DNA of 55,658 nt from an uncultured Erysipelotrichaceae bacterium (GTDB lineage Bacteria; Bacillota_I; Bacilli_A; Erysipelotrichales; Erysipelotrichaceae): assembly GCA_903789495.1 (NCBI GenBank), contig CAIFEQ010000008.1, positions 9,723 to 65,380 of the forward strand. Direction: 5' to 3'. The position numbers were made by a program, and so were the translations under genes. Below are positions 16,485-28,046 of the stretch, piece after piece (positions within the stretch are counted from its first letter, which is position 1; the number at the start of each line of letters is the position of its first letter). The notes beneath the pieces are model-generated. The model was not told the DNA's origin and ran no database searches. It saw only the letters and a program-made list of their open reading frames with translations.

Positions 16485-17225
16485 ATGATCTTTTATTTTT
16501 CCGCAACCGGAAACACCAGATGGATTGCCGAGACAGTTGCCGCCGCATTGGGAGATCAGACGGCGGATATCCGGAAAACAGATCCGGAATCCTGCATCTT
16601 CGGGGCCGATGAGATGGTGGGCATCTGCTTTCCGGTCTACGCCTGTCAGGCACCCCTGAACGTGCAGCAGTTTGCCAGGAAACTCAGAACGAATGGCGCC
16701 TTCACCTATGTAATCTGTGACTACAGCAATTTTGTCGGCCATGCGCTGGAGCATTTTAACCGCGAAGTCCTGCCGATCAACAGCGGCTATGGGCTTCTCA
16801 TGCCGGATGATACTTCCGTCCTGGGCATGACCTACGATGACGAAAAGTCAACCCGGGAGAAACTAAAGACCGCTCCCGAACGCCTGGCGAAAATCATTGA
16901 GCGTCTGAAAAAGAGAGAAGATCATGTCTTCGATGCGTACGAAGGACCGGATCCGGATGCCTATGACAGCCTGGCGGATCAGTTTTATGCCAATGCCGTC
17001 ACGAAGCCGTTTTTCGTGGACAAGGCACGCTGCATCGGCTGCGGACTTTGTGCGGCGAACTGCCCGGTAGCAGCCATTGCGATGCAGGATGGCCGTCCGG
17101 TCTGGGTAAAGGATCACTGCTATTACTGCTCCGGCTGTATCAACAACTGCCCGAAGGAAGCCATCGGTTTCGGCGATAAGTCCAAGGGCGTATACCGGTA
17201 TACCTGGCAGAAATACAACGGCTGA
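16485..17225 (+). CDS. EFR1-type flavodoxin-ferredoxin fusion protein
   Basis: This 246-residue electron-transfer protein has an N-terminal flavodoxin-like domain (FYFSATGNTRWIAE binds the FMN phosphate) and a C-terminal domain with two 4Fe-4S motifs, CIGCGLCAANCP and CYYCSGCINNCP, all eight cysteines present. Such proteins are common in anaerobes; the redox partner is unknown. I chose the ATG at 16485 because AAAGGAG lies just upstream and the flavodoxin strand begins at once. The open frame further upstream runs through the inverted repeat and is not expected to be translated. It is transcribed singly and ends at a terminator. Confidence 0.9.
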   Translation: MIFYFSATGNTRWIAETVAAALGDQTADIRKTDPESCIFGADEMVGICFPVYACQAPLNVQQFARKLRTNGAFTYVICDYSNFVGHALEHFNREVLPINSGYGLLMPDDTSVLGMTYDDEKSTREKLKTAPERLAKIIERLKKREDHVFDAYEGPDPDAYDSLADQFYANAVTKPFFVDKARCIGCGLCAANCPVAAIAMQDGRPVWVKDHCYYCSGCINNCPKEAIGFGDKSKGVYRYTWQKYNG

Positions 17226-17304
17226 AAGGTGGTGGGCTGCCGGTCCGGAATCCGCCGTCAGAACCCCGGCTTGTCTTTTCTGTTCCCGATTCTGATCTGA
17301 GAAA

Positions 17305-17344
17305 CACGGTCTGATGGCTGTACGGTCATCCGATCGTGCTTTTT
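17305..17344 (+). terminator. Intrinsic terminator after the flavodoxin-ferredoxin gene
   Basis: A 12-position stem (17305-17316 with 17327-17338, one mismatch and one G-U), a 10-base loop, then CTTTTT. It lies 80 bases after the stop and upstream of phoH. Confidence 0.75.
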
Positions 17345-17412
17345 GAATCCGCAGGAGAATCGGAAAGCTTTGCGCTACAATACAGATATAGAAAAAGACA
17401 GGAGGATGCGGC

Positions 17413-18396
17413 TTGGCAAATCAGGTCATTGAACTGGCAGAACTCACCGATGCGGACAGCAGCAATCTGATCGGCAGCGGTGACCGCAATCTGAAGGCAA
17501 TATCGGAATACTTTGCCCAGGAGATCAGCTATCGTTCGGGGAAATTCACCCTGGTCAACGGCACCCCGGAAGTCCGGGAACAGGTGCAGGAGGTCCTGCA
17601 GGCCCTGCTGACGCTGGCGCACCAGCACCGGGTCATCCAGGAACAGGATGTCATCTATGCCTGCCGCCTGGTATCGCGGCATGAACCGGTCTCCTTTGAG
17701 GAATATGGACAGCATCTGATCGGCCGCACCCTGACCGGCCGGGCGGTAGCCCCCAAGACGCGGGGACAGCTGGCCTTTGCCAGGGCGATGGAGAATCATG
17801 ATATCGTCTTTGCGATCGGTCCGGCCGGCACGGGCAAGACCTATCTGGCCGTGGTGCAGGCCGTCAGTGCCCTGAAGAAGGGAACCGTGAAACGCATCAT
17901 CCTGACCCGGCCGGCGGTGGAAGCCGGGGAAAGCCTGGGCTTTCTGCCGGGCGATCTGAAGGAGAAGGTGGATCCCTACCTGACGCCGCTGTATGATGCC
18001 CTGCATGACATGCTGGGCAGCGAGCAGACCGACCGTCTCATTGAAAAAGGCACCATCGAGATTGCGCCGCTGGCCTACATGCGGGGCAGGACATTGGATG
18101 ATGCCTACATCATCCTGGATGAAGCGCAGAATACCACCCGGGCCCAGATGCAGATGTTTCTGACCCGGCTGGGCTTTGCGTCCCGGATGATCATCACCGG
18201 CGACATCACGCAGATCGATCTGGCCCGAGGGGCTCAGAGCGGTCTGGTGCATGCGGCCGCGATCCTGAAGGATATTCCGGAGATCGAGATCGTGCAGCTG
18301 ACCAGCGATGATGTCGTCCGGCATCCGCTGGTACAGAAGATCATCGACCGCTACGCCGCCGATGCTCAGGGATTGCCGAACTGCTCAAAGCGGTAG
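17413..18396 (+). CDS. phoH: PhoH-like ATPase (YbeZ family)
   Basis: This 327-residue cytosolic P-loop ATPase is thought to act with YbeY in RNA or ribosome quality control. Walker A is GPAGTGKTY (about 137-145) and Walker B is YIILDEAQN, with ITGDITQID after it. The N-terminal region before the ATPase is RNA-binding-like in the family. It starts at TTG with AGGAGG 8 bases upstream. TACAAT at 17376-17381 is a possible -10. In most Bacillota phoH is followed by ybeY. Here an opposing Na/Pi cotransporter gene separates them, and its 3' end overlaps phoH by 31 bases. Confidence 0.94.
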   Translation: MANQVIELAELTDADSSNLIGSGDRNLKAISEYFAQEISYRSGKFTLVNGTPEVREQVQEVLQALLTLAHQHRVIQEQDVIYACRLVSRHEPVSFEEYGQHLIGRTLTGRAVAPKTRGQLAFARAMENHDIVFAIGPAGTGKTYLAVVQAVSALKKGTVKRIILTRPAVEAGESLGFLPGDLKEKVDPYLTPLYDALHDMLGSEQTDRLIEKGTIEIAPLAYMRGRTLDDAYIILDEAQNTTRAQMQMFLTRLGFASRMIITGDITQIDLARGAQSGLVHAAAILKDIPEIEIVQLTSDDVVRHPLVQKIIDRYAADAQGLPNCSKR

Positions 18397-20024
18397 GGCT
18401 GCAGAGACTTCGCGATGTTGCAGCAGTGATCGCCCATCCGCTCCAGGTTGCCCAGGATATCGCAGTATACGGAACCGGCCACCGGGGAAGGACACGCATT
18501 GCGGGCAAGCCGGTCAAAGTGATCCTGGCGGGAACGGTATTCCAGCTGATCCAGACTGTCCTCATCCTTTAACAGCTGATCCAGGCTGGCCGTATCCGAG
18601 AGCCGGACGATGGCATAGGCATTGTCAAACATGCTGCTCACGAGCTGGAACATGTCGTTCAGATCGCGGGCGGCATTTTCGGTGAAAGAGCCATTGTCAT
18701 CATGGATCATGGCCAGGAATTCGGTGACGTTTTCCAGCAGGTCGCCGATCCGTTCCATGTTCTTGATCGTTTCCATGCTGCAGCGGATCTGCAGCGTATC
18801 ATCCGGCGTCACATCGGGACGCGTGCTCAGCTGAACCAGAAAATTGGTGATCTTGTAGTCCATGCGGTCGATCAGGTCTTCATTCTGCTTCAGCAGATCC
18901 TGATCCTCGGCGGTCCCCGGCTTGTTCAGAAATTCCTGTGTCTGCTTGATGGTCTGACGCACGACTGCCGCCATCTGATCCATGGCCCGGGCCGCGATCT
19001 CCAGGGCGGCCGAGGGGATCATCCGGCTGGTGTCCTGGTCCAGATCCTCGATGTTCACACTCATGCGGGCAGGTTCTCTGCCGGGTACGATCCGGCAGAC
19101 CAGCGCACAGAGCTGATCCAGGAAAGGCATGACCATCAGGACACCGATGATGTTGAAGATGATGTTGGCCACGGCCACTTCCATCATCGGTTCCAGATGC
19201 AGCAGCTCACACAGGTTCTCCATCAGAATCGAATAGGGATGGAGCAGACACATGAAGACCACCGAGACCAGTACGTTGAAGACGGTATGAATCGCAGCCG
19301 TGCGCCGGGCACCCAGCGAACCGCCCATGGCCGCCAGAATGCCGGTCACCGTGGTGCCGATATCGGCGCCGAACATGAAGGGCAGCACGGCCTGGAAAGA
19401 CAGGGCACCGGAGGCGTACATCTTCTGGATGACACTGATGGAGGCTGCCGAGGACTGAATCAGGGCGGTCATGACCACGCCCGTCAGCATGCTGAGCACG
19501 GGATTGCCGGCCATCTTCAGGGCAAAGGCACTGAACTCCGGCAGGTCCTTGAGCTCGGCCATGGAACTGCCCATCGCCGAAAGACCATAGAAAATCAGGC
19601 CGAAGCCTGTGATGATCTGTCCCAGATCATGGGTGCGGTGCTTTTTCCCGAACAGCAGGAACATGCAGCCGACGAAGACGATATAAAGGGCATAGGCATC
19701 GATGTTCATGGAGACCAGGAACGGCGTGATCGTCCGGCCGATATTGGCCCCCATGATGACGCCGGCCGCCTGGTTCATGGTCATCAGCCCGGCCCGCACA
19801 AAACTGATGGTAATGGCGGTCGAAGCGGAGGAAGACTGCATCATGATCGTCATCAGGATGCCGATCAGGACCGCCTGCCAGCGGCGGGCCGTGTATTTCT
19901 GAATGTAGTCGCGAAGCCGGTCGCCGGCATAGGCGCGGATGCCGCTGCCCATGAAGTCAATGCCGAACATGAAAAGTCCGAAGCCGCCGAGAATCATGTC
20001 CCACTGAATCGCAGACAGAGTCAT
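18366..20024 (-). CDS. Na+/phosphate cotransporter family protein, NptA-PhoU fusion
   Basis: This 552-residue membrane protein has two inverted Na/Pi repeats carrying the QSSSAST and QSSAASI signatures (about 64-70 and 198-204). A C-terminal cytoplasmic PhoU-like helical domain has the paired metal-binding motifs NMERIGDLLENV and NLERMGDHCCNIA. It is related to Bacillus YqeW, which sits in the same chromosomal neighbourhood. Phosphate is the likely substrate by family. The start has GGGGGAG upstream. The gene is oriented against its neighbours and its 3' end overlaps phoH by 31 bases with no terminator between them. Confidence 0.92.
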   Translation of the reverse strand: MTLSAIQWDMILGGFGLFMFGIDFMGSGIRAYAGDRLRDYIQKYTARRWQAVLIGILMTIMMQSSSASTAITISFVRAGLMTMNQAAGVIMGANIGRTITPFLVSMNIDAYALYIVFVGCMFLLFGKKHRTHDLGQIITGFGLIFYGLSAMGSSMAELKDLPEFSAFALKMAGNPVLSMLTGVVMTALIQSSAASISVIQKMYASGALSFQAVLPFMFGADIGTTVTGILAAMGGSLGARRTAAIHTVFNVLVSVVFMCLLHPYSILMENLCELLHLEPMMEVAVANIIFNIIGVLMVMPFLDQLCALVCRIVPGREPARMSVNIEDLDQDTSRMIPSAALEIAARAMDQMAAVVRQTIKQTQEFLNKPGTAEDQDLLKQNEDLIDRMDYKITNFLVQLSTRPDVTPDDTLQIRCSMETIKNMERIGDLLENVTEFLAMIHDDNGSFTENAARDLNDMFQLVSSMFDNAYAIVRLSDTASLDQLLKDEDSLDQLEYRSRQDHFDRLARNACPSPVAGSVYCDILGNLERMGDHCCNIAKSLQPYRFEQFGNP

Positions 20025-20120
20025 ATCCGCTCCCCCAGTCTGTTCCTATTCTACCAAAATTTAACCGGAATCATACCATTCCGTTACATCAGGCGAATCA
20101 GCGGGAAAACAGCCCGGGAA

Positions 20121-20129
20121 TGCTATAAT
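20121..20129 (+). promoter_or_regulatory. Extended -10 promoter of ybeY, almost leaderless
   Basis: TGC-TATAAT (TATAAT 20124-20129). The ybeY ATG is at 20139, 9 bases beyond the -10, so the 5' leader would be about 2-3 bases. There is no room for a Shine-Dalgarno on the mRNA. Confidence 0.65.
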
Positions 20130-20138
20130 GGGTCTGCT

Positions 20139-20594
20139 ATGGAACTGACCTTTGTCAATCGTACCAGTCAGAAGCAGGAGCAGCAGGAGCGGGACATCCG
20201 CCGGATCGCCAGGGCGGCGGAGACGCGCCTGCAGCTGCCGGAGGATCTGGAAGTCTCCGTGCTGTTTGTGCGTTCCCGTACCATACACCAGATCAACCGG
20301 GATTACCGGGGGATCGACCGGCCGACCGATGTCATCACCTTTGCGGCCCGGGATGAGATGGATAAGGACGCGCTGCCGGAAGAGCAGAAGGAACTGGGGG
20401 ATATCTTCATCAACATCGACTATGCCCGCCGGCAGGCCCGGGAGTATGGCCACAGCTACGAACGGGAAGTGGGCTTTCTGTTCACCCATGGCCTGCTGCA
20501 TACGCTGGGCTATGATCATATGCAGGAAAAGGATGCCCGGGTCATGTTTGCTCTGCAGGATGAGATTCTCGATCCGATCCTGCCCCGGCAATGA
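20139..20594 (+). CDS. ybeY: Endoribonuclease YbeY
   Basis: YbeY is a zinc metalloprotein involved in 16S rRNA 3' maturation and ribosome quality control. The 151-residue protein has the family start ELTFVNRT, the RPTDVITF segment, and the zinc motif HGLLHTLGYDH (about 118-128) with three histidines. The ATG at 20139 starts the conserved sequence. The frame is open far upstream only because it runs antisense to the cotransporter gene. Overlap with dgkA is ATGA. Its promoter leaves almost no 5' leader. Confidence 0.95.
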   Translation: MELTFVNRTSQKQEQQERDIRRIARAAETRLQLPEDLEVSVLFVRSRTIHQINRDYRGIDRPTDVITFAARDEMDKDALPEEQKELGDIFINIDYARRQAREYGHSYEREVGFLFTHGLLHTLGYDHMQEKDARVMFALQDEILDPILPRQ

Positions 20595-20923
20595 AGAAGA
20601 AATTCGGTCCGGCCCTGCAGGGCCTGCGGGATGTCTGGCAGGATCCTTCGATCCGTCTGCAGATTCTGCTGGCCCTGGCCGCGGTCTGTGCCGGTTTTAT
20701 CCTGCAGCTGAGCGAAGGGGAGTGGCTGGCGGTGCTCCTGGCCTGCGGGCTGGTGATCGCAGCCGAGATCCTGAATACCTGCGTGGAAAGACTGTGCAAT
20801 CTGTATACGGAAGAGGACAATGCCGGCATCCGGATCATCAAGGATCTGGCCGCGGCAGCCGTGCTGTGTGCGGCCTTTGCGGCTCTGGCAGCGGCACTGG
20901 TGATCCTGGCCCATCATATCTAG
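20591..20923 (+). CDS. dgkA: Diacylglycerol/undecaprenol kinase DgkA
   Basis: This 110-residue membrane kinase has three predicted transmembrane helices and the core signature AAEILNTCVERLCNL with the catalytic Glu, close to the family's EhhNTAIE pattern. Gram-positive members mostly phosphorylate undecaprenol, feeding the wall lipid carrier pool. The ATG overlaps the ybeY stop and cdd follows 9 bases later, matching the Bacillus order ybeY-dgkA-cdd-era. Confidence 0.93.
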   Translation: MKKKFGPALQGLRDVWQDPSIRLQILLALAAVCAGFILQLSEGEWLAVLLACGLVIAAEILNTCVERLCNLYTEEDNAGIRIIKDLAAAAVLCAAFAALAAALVILAHHI

Positions 20924-20932
20924 GAGGAAATC

Positions 20933-21334
20933 ATGACCAAGGAAGAACTGATTCAGAAGGCGCAGGAGGCGATGCGCAATTCCTATGCGCCTTATTCGAA
21001 ATATCATGTCGGCGCCTGCATTCTCTGCACGGACGGGAAATGGTTCTATGGCGCCAACATCGAGAATGCCTCATTCGGCGCCACCAACTGTGCGGAACGC
21101 AGTGCCGTCTTTGCGGCCTATTCCAACGGCTATCGGGCCGATACCATTGCCGCTCTGGCCATCGTATCCGACGGTGAGCGGATCGCAGCCCCCTGCGGCA
21201 TCTGCCGTCAGGTGCTGAGCGAACTGCTGAAACCGGATACGCCGATCTATCTTTCCAACGGAAAAGAAGAGGCGACCACGAGCATCCGGGAACTGCTGCC
21301 GATGTCGTTCGGGATGGAGGATGTGATCCGATGA
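20933..21334 (+). CDS. cdd: Cytidine deaminase
   Basis: This 133-residue tetrameric-type zinc enzyme deaminates cytidine and deoxycytidine in pyrimidine salvage. The zinc and catalytic motif is NCAERSAV (Cys ligand and catalytic Glu), with the second site PCGICRQVL providing two cysteines. GGAGG lies just before the ATG. The end overlaps era by 4 bases. Confidence 0.96.
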   Translation: MTKEELIQKAQEAMRNSYAPYSKYHVGACILCTDGKWFYGANIENASFGATNCAERSAVFAAYSNGYRADTIAALAIVSDGERIAAPCGICRQVLSELLKPDTPIYLSNGKEEATTSIRELLPMSFGMEDVIR

Positions 21335-22227
21335 GAGCGGGCTTTGTCGCCCTGGCGGGAAAGCCGAATGCCGGCAAGAGCACGCTGCTGAATGCCCTGC
21401 TGAAGCAGAAGCTGGCCATCGTTTCGGCCAAGTCGCAGACCACCCGCAGTGAAATCCACGGCATTCTGAATACGGAAGAGGCCCAGATCGTCTTTACCGA
21501 TACGCCAGGCATCCACAAGGCCCAGGATCGACTGGGCAGCCGGATGAACCGGGAAGCCTTCAGCGTCATGCAGGGGGTGGATCTGGTCTATCTGGTCGTG
21601 GATGGCAGGGCACCTTTCGGCAAGGGGGATCAGGTGATTCTGGATTCCCTGCAGAAGCTGCAGGCACCGGTGTTTCTGATCCTGAATAAGATCGATCTGC
21701 TGAGCAAGGCAGAAATTCTGGAAGCGCTGCAGGCCTGGCAGAAACGCTATGACTTTGCCGAGTACTTCCCGCTGTCTGCCCTGGATCAGAAGGATTTTCA
21801 GGACCTCATCCAGACGACCGTCTCCTATCTGCCGGAAGGCGGGAAGATGTTCCCGGATGACATGGTGACTGATGCGTCCCGGGCGTTCCGCATGGCGGAG
21901 ATCGTCCGGGAAAAGATTCTTTCCTGTACGGAACAGGAAGTGCCGCATGCCGCGGCGGTGCAGATCGAGGATATCGAAGTGCAGGACGACGGCTCCTGGC
22001 AGGTGCGGGGGCTGATCCTGGTGGATAAGCCGGGCCAGAAGGGCATCCTGATCGGCCGGCAGGGCCGCATGATTGCCCGGATCCGCCATGAGGCGGAGCA
22101 GGAAATCAGCCAGGTGCTGCAGCAGAAGGTGCATCTGGAACTGTTCGTGCGCGTGGAACCCGAATGGCGCAACCGGGATGACAAGATCACCAGCTACGGC
22201 TACGGACCGCAGGACGACCATGAATGA
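21331..22227 (+). CDS. era: GTPase Era
   Basis: Era is a membrane-associated GTPase that binds the 3' end of 16S rRNA and aids 30S assembly. The 298-residue protein has G1 GKPNAGKST (about 10-18), G3 DTPG, G4 NKID, G5 SAL, and a C-terminal KH domain with the GRQGRMI loop (about 231-237). It overlaps cdd (ATGA) and recO (8 bases), consistent with a compact operon. Confidence 0.97.
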   Translation: MRAGFVALAGKPNAGKSTLLNALLKQKLAIVSAKSQTTRSEIHGILNTEEAQIVFTDTPGIHKAQDRLGSRMNREAFSVMQGVDLVYLVVDGRAPFGKGDQVILDSLQKLQAPVFLILNKIDLLSKAEILEALQAWQKRYDFAEYFPLSALDQKDFQDLIQTTVSYLPEGGKMFPDDMVTDASRAFRMAEIVREKILSCTEQEVPHAAAVQIEDIEVQDDGSWQVRGLILVDKPGQKGILIGRQGRMIARIRHEAEQEISQVLQQKVHLELFVRVEPEWRNRDDKITSYGYGPQDDHE

Positions 22228-22981
22228 CCGGATTCAGGGCATCATTCTGAAACAGAGCGATTACCGGGATCAGGCCGTACTGCTCAGGGTGCTGACCAGA
22301 GATCATGGCAAACTGTCCCTGATTGCCCAGGGTGCCCGGAAGATGACCAGCCGGAATGCGGGCCGTCTGCAGCCTTATACCCAGGCGGTATTCCTGCTGG
22401 ATTACCGGGAGGGCAGGACGCTGTTCCGGCTGCGCAGTCTGCAGGATGTCCGGCAGTATGAGCGCTTATATACGGATCTCTACTGTTCGGCAGCCGCAGC
22501 CGTGCTGTGCGAGGCGGCCGACGGACTGTGTGCCGAAGAAACGGATGCTGTCTTCTGCCAGCCTTTCTATGAGGATCTCTCGACAGCCCTGGAAGATCTC
22601 AGCCAGGGCTTTTCCGCCGATCTGGTCCTGACGGTCTGCCTGGCGCAGTTTCTGCAGTACAGCGGCATGGCGCCGGCTGTCGACGGCTGTGCGGTCTGCG
22701 GCGAGTCCAGAGTCACAGCCATCAGTGCCCGGGAGGGCGGCTTTCTCTGTGCCCGGCATGCGCAGGAACTGCAGGTGCCGGCCCGGGATCCCAAACGGCT
22801 GCACCAGTTCCGGCTGCTGAACAAGGCCGGCATGAGCCGGATCAGTCAGATCGCACCGCTGGTTGATGACTGCCGCGAGGATCTGGCGGTGCTGGTGGAA
22901 ATCCTGCGGACCCACGGCGGTCTGGCCATGCATTCCTGCACCCTGCTCCAGCAGGTCGCCGCCATTGAAGAAAGACACTGA
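22220..22981 (+). CDS. recO: DNA repair protein RecO
   Basis: RecO acts with RecF and RecR to load RecA at single-strand gaps. The 253-residue protein has an N-terminal OB-fold (IQGIILKQSDYRDQ) and a C-terminal domain with a zinc site (CAVCG and FLCARH). The ATG at 22220 begins the conserved sequence and overlaps era. It is the last gene of the ybeY operon. The next promoter starts 4 bases after the stop. Confidence 0.93.
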   Translation: MNDRIQGIILKQSDYRDQAVLLRVLTRDHGKLSLIAQGARKMTSRNAGRLQPYTQAVFLLDYREGRTLFRLRSLQDVRQYERLYTDLYCSAAAAVLCEAADGLCAEETDAVFCQPFYEDLSTALEDLSQGFSADLVLTVCLAQFLQYSGMAPAVDGCAVCGESRVTAISAREGGFLCARHAQELQVPARDPKRLHQFRLLNKAGMSRISQIAPLVDDCREDLAVLVEILRTHGGLAMHSCTLLQQVAAIEERH

Positions 22982-22984
22982 AAA

Positions 22985-22993
22985 TGCTATACT
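22985..22993 (+). promoter_or_regulatory. Extended -10 promoter of glyQS-dnaG-rpoD
   Basis: TGC-TATACT (TATACT 22988-22993), 46 bases before the glyQS start. No strong -35 box and no glycine T-box are present in the short leader. Confidence 0.6.
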
Positions 22994-23039
22994 GCTGAAG
23001 ATTTTAGTGTTTTTTTATATCGTGGAGGAGAAACAGGCA

Positions 23040-24413
23040 ATGGAAAAGACGTTTGACAAGATCGTATCGCATGCCAAAAAGACCGGCTTTGTCTTTCAGG
23101 GCTCGGAGATCTATGGCGGCTTAAGCAATACCTGGGATTTCGGCCCTTACGGCAGTATGCTGAAAGACCACATCAAGATGGCCTGGAAGAAGAAGTTCAT
23201 CCAGGAGAATCCGGACAATGTGGAACTGCAGGCGGCGATTCTGATGAATCCCCGCGTCTGGGAAGCCTCGGGTCATCTGTCCAGTTTCTCGGATCCGCTG
23301 ATGGACTGCAGGTCCTGCAAGACCCGGCACCGTGCCGATCATCTGATCTCCGATTTCACCCATGGCGAGGTCAGTGCCGACGGCTGGACCAACGAGCAGA
23401 TGGAAACCTATATCCGGGAACACAATATTCCCTGTCCGAAGTGCGGTTCGCATGATTTTACGCCGATCCGCCAGTTCAACCTGATGTTCAAGACCTTCCA
23501 GGGTACGGTGGAAGATGCCAAGAGCACCATCTACCTGCGCCCGGAAACCGCACAGGGCATCTTCGTCGACTTCAAGAACATCCAGCGCACCTACCGCAAG
23601 AAGCTGCCGTTCGGCATCTGCCAGATCGGCAAGAGCTTCCGGAATGAGATCACCCCGGGCAACTTCATCTTCCGGACCCGCGAGTTCGAGCAGATGGAGA
23701 TGGAATTCTTCTGCCGGCCGGGCGATGACCAGGAATGGTTCCCGTACTGGCGGAAGTTCTGCATGGACTGGATTCTCAGTCTGGGCGGCCAGCGGGAGAA
23801 CCTGCGCTACCGCGATCACACCAAGGAAGAACTGAGCTTCTATTCCACCGGCACCACGGACATCGAGTATGCCTTCCCGTGGGGCTGGGGGGAAGTCTGG
23901 GGCATTGCCGACCGGACAGACTACGACCTTTCCCAGCATCAGAAGTTCTCCGGCGAGAACCTGGAATACATGGATCCCAACACCGGCGAGAAGTTCATCC
24001 CGTTTGTGGTGGAACCTTCCGTCGGGGTGGAACGGCTGTTCTTCATGTTCTTCTGTGATGCCTATGATGAGGAGACCCTGGACAAGGGCGACACCCGCAT
24101 CGTCATGCACTTCCATCCGGTGCTGGCTCCGATCAAGTGTGCCGTCCTGCCGCTGCGCAAGTCCTATGCCGAAAAGGCCAGGGAAATCCGGCAGTCGCTG
24201 TCCTATGATTTTGAAACCGACTATGACGAATCCGGTTCCATCGGCAAGCGTTACCGCCGCCAGGATGAGATCGGCACCCCGTACTGCATCACCATCGATG
24301 AACAGACGATGGCTGACGGCACCGTCACCATCCGGGACCGCGATACCATGGCGCAGGAGCGTCTCAGCGTCGAACAGGTCCGGGAGAAGATCAGTCAGGC
24401 CATCCGTTTCTGA
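23040..24413 (+). CDS. glyQS: Glycyl-tRNA synthetase, single-chain alpha2 type
   Basis: This 457-residue class II synthetase charges tRNA-Gly. It is the homodimeric type, not the GlyQ/GlyS tetramer of Bacillus. It has the FQGSEIYGGLSNTWDFGP start, motif 2 around SFRNEITPGNFIFRTREFEQ, motif 3 near VEPSVGVERLFF, and zinc-like CRSCKTRH and CPKCGSH pairs. The ATG at 23040 follows GTGGAGGAG. It leads the glyQS-dnaG-rpoD-trmK operon. Confidence 0.95.
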   Translation: MEKTFDKIVSHAKKTGFVFQGSEIYGGLSNTWDFGPYGSMLKDHIKMAWKKKFIQENPDNVELQAAILMNPRVWEASGHLSSFSDPLMDCRSCKTRHRADHLISDFTHGEVSADGWTNEQMETYIREHNIPCPKCGSHDFTPIRQFNLMFKTFQGTVEDAKSTIYLRPETAQGIFVDFKNIQRTYRKKLPFGICQIGKSFRNEITPGNFIFRTREFEQMEMEFFCRPGDDQEWFPYWRKFCMDWILSLGGQRENLRYRDHTKEELSFYSTGTTDIEYAFPWGWGEVWGIADRTDYDLSQHQKFSGENLEYMDPNTGEKFIPFVVEPSVGVERLFFMFFCDAYDEETLDKGDTRIVMHFHPVLAPIKCAVLPLRKSYAEKAREIRQSLSYDFETDYDESGSIGKRYRRQDEIGTPYCITIDEQTMADGTVTIRDRDTMAQERLSVEQVREKISQAIRF

Positions 24414-24436
24414 TCCCGTTTCCAGAAAGGAGCCGC

Positions 24437-26177
24437 ATGGCAAGAATCAGTGAAGAAGAAATCAATGCTGTGCGCAGCCGGGCGGACATCGTACAGGTCA
24501 TCGGACATTATCTGCCCGTGACCCGCAAGGGCAAGAGCTATGTGGCGCTCTGCCCGTTTCATGATGACCATGATCCCTCGCTCTCCATCTCACCGGACAA
24601 GCAGATCTATAAATGTTTTGTCTGCGGGGCCGGCGGGAATGTCTTTACCTTTGTTCAGAACTACGAAAAAGTCAGCTTCCCGGAAGCGGTCGCCAAGGTG
24701 GCCGATCTGGTCGGCTATCCGCTGTCGGTGGACGTACAGGCCAGACCGGAAAGCCGGGATCCGCATCTAGAGCGTCTGCAGAAAATCCTGGAAGAGACCA
24801 TCTCTTTTGCCATGTATCAGATGAGCACCGCAGCCGGGGAGACCGTCCGGAACTACTGCTTGCAGCGCGGCCTTGACGACGCCGTACGGGAAACCTTCCA
24901 GATCGGCTGGATCCCGGGCGGCGATGCCCTGTATGCCTTTCTGCATGCCAAGGGCTACAGCGATGCCGACATGGTGGAAGCCAATGTCGTACGCACCAGC
25001 ACCAGCGGTCTGCACGATGTCTTCCAGGAGCGCATCACCTTCCCGATTCATGACGGACAGGGCAGGGCAGTCGGCTTTTCCGCCCGCACTCTGGATCCCC
25101 GGAATCCGGCCAAATATCTCAATACCAACGATACGCCCCTGTTTCACAAGGGCAGTCTGGTCTATAACCTGCACCGGGCCCGCTTCACCGCCCGCCGGCA
25201 GGCGAAGATCTATCTCTGCGAAGGCGTCACCGACGTCATTGCCTTCAGCCGGGCCGGCATGGAGAATGCCGTCTGTACGCTGGGCACCGCCTGTACCGAA
25301 CAGCAGATCCGTCTGCTGAAAGCTGCCGCTCCGAAGCTGGTCTTCTGCTACGATGGCGACCAGGCCGGACAGAATGCGACCTGGCGGGCCGCCAAGCTGG
25401 CCATGAAGAACGGCTGCAAGGTCTCAATTGTCCGCAACACCACGGGCAAGGATCCGGATGAGATCCTGCGCGACGGCGGACCCGAGGCACTGCAGCAGCT
25501 GGCCCATGGCGAAGAGTCCTGGATGGAATTCGCCCTGGCCTATCTGCAGAGTCATACGAATCTGGAAAACTACGAAGAGCGCAAGGAGTTCGTCCGCCGG
25601 GCCCAGGCCGAAATCGAACAGCTCGAGGATCCTTTTGACCGGCAGCACTTCACGGAAGAAGTCGCCCGGATCAGCGGCTTCCCGCTGACCTATACGCCCG
25701 AGCAGAAGAAGACCGGACAGCGCCGCATCCCGAACCGGCTCGTGCAGCCGCCGGTCGGCACCCGGGAAGCAGAAGAACAGCTGCTGGCCCAGATGCTGGC
25801 CCACCCCGAAGCCGCTGCCTGCTTCACGGAACACCTCGGCTATCTGCCCGATGAAGACTGTGAAGAAGCCGCAATGCTGATCGTCGATGCCCGACGTCAG
25901 CACCCCGGTGAGCCGCTCGACGTCACCGCTCTGATGAATCAGACGGACAAGACAAATGTGCAGGAGCTGTTTGCAAGAATGGCAACTTCGCGCTATTACG
26001 AATGGGCTTATGATGAGTCCATTGTCCGCGGCGACATCCGCAAGATCCTGATCGGCAAGTATACCGCCAAGGCCGATGCCTTCCGGGAACAGCTTGCCCA
26101 GACCGTCAATACGGAAAGCCGCCTGGCTCTGATCAGCGAATATCAGCAATGCCTGCTGGAATTAAGGAGGTTAATTG

Positions 26178-26197
<20 letters not shown>
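24437..26197 (+). CDS. dnaG: DNA primase DnaG
   Basis: DnaG makes RNA primers for replication. The 586-residue protein has an N-terminal CHC2 zinc finger ([10 protein letters not shown] and CFVCGAGG, about 40-66), a Toprim core with [13 protein letters not shown] and [10 protein letters not shown], and a C-terminal helicase-binding region starting near [18 protein letters not shown] precedes the ATG. Its 3' end overlaps the rpoD start by 20 bases, a classic macromolecular-synthesis operon arrangement. Confidence 0.96.

Positions 26198-28042
<1,845 letters not shown>

Positions 28043-28046
<4 letters not shown>

Noticed and set aside
18702-20138. Apparent 480-codon N-terminal extension of YbeY
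   Set aside because: It is antisense to the Na/Pi cotransporter gene. The conserved YbeY sequence starts at ATG 20139, right after a promoter.
22994-23039. A glycine T-box before glyQS
   Set aside because: The leader is only about 40 bases and lacks the T-box sequence.
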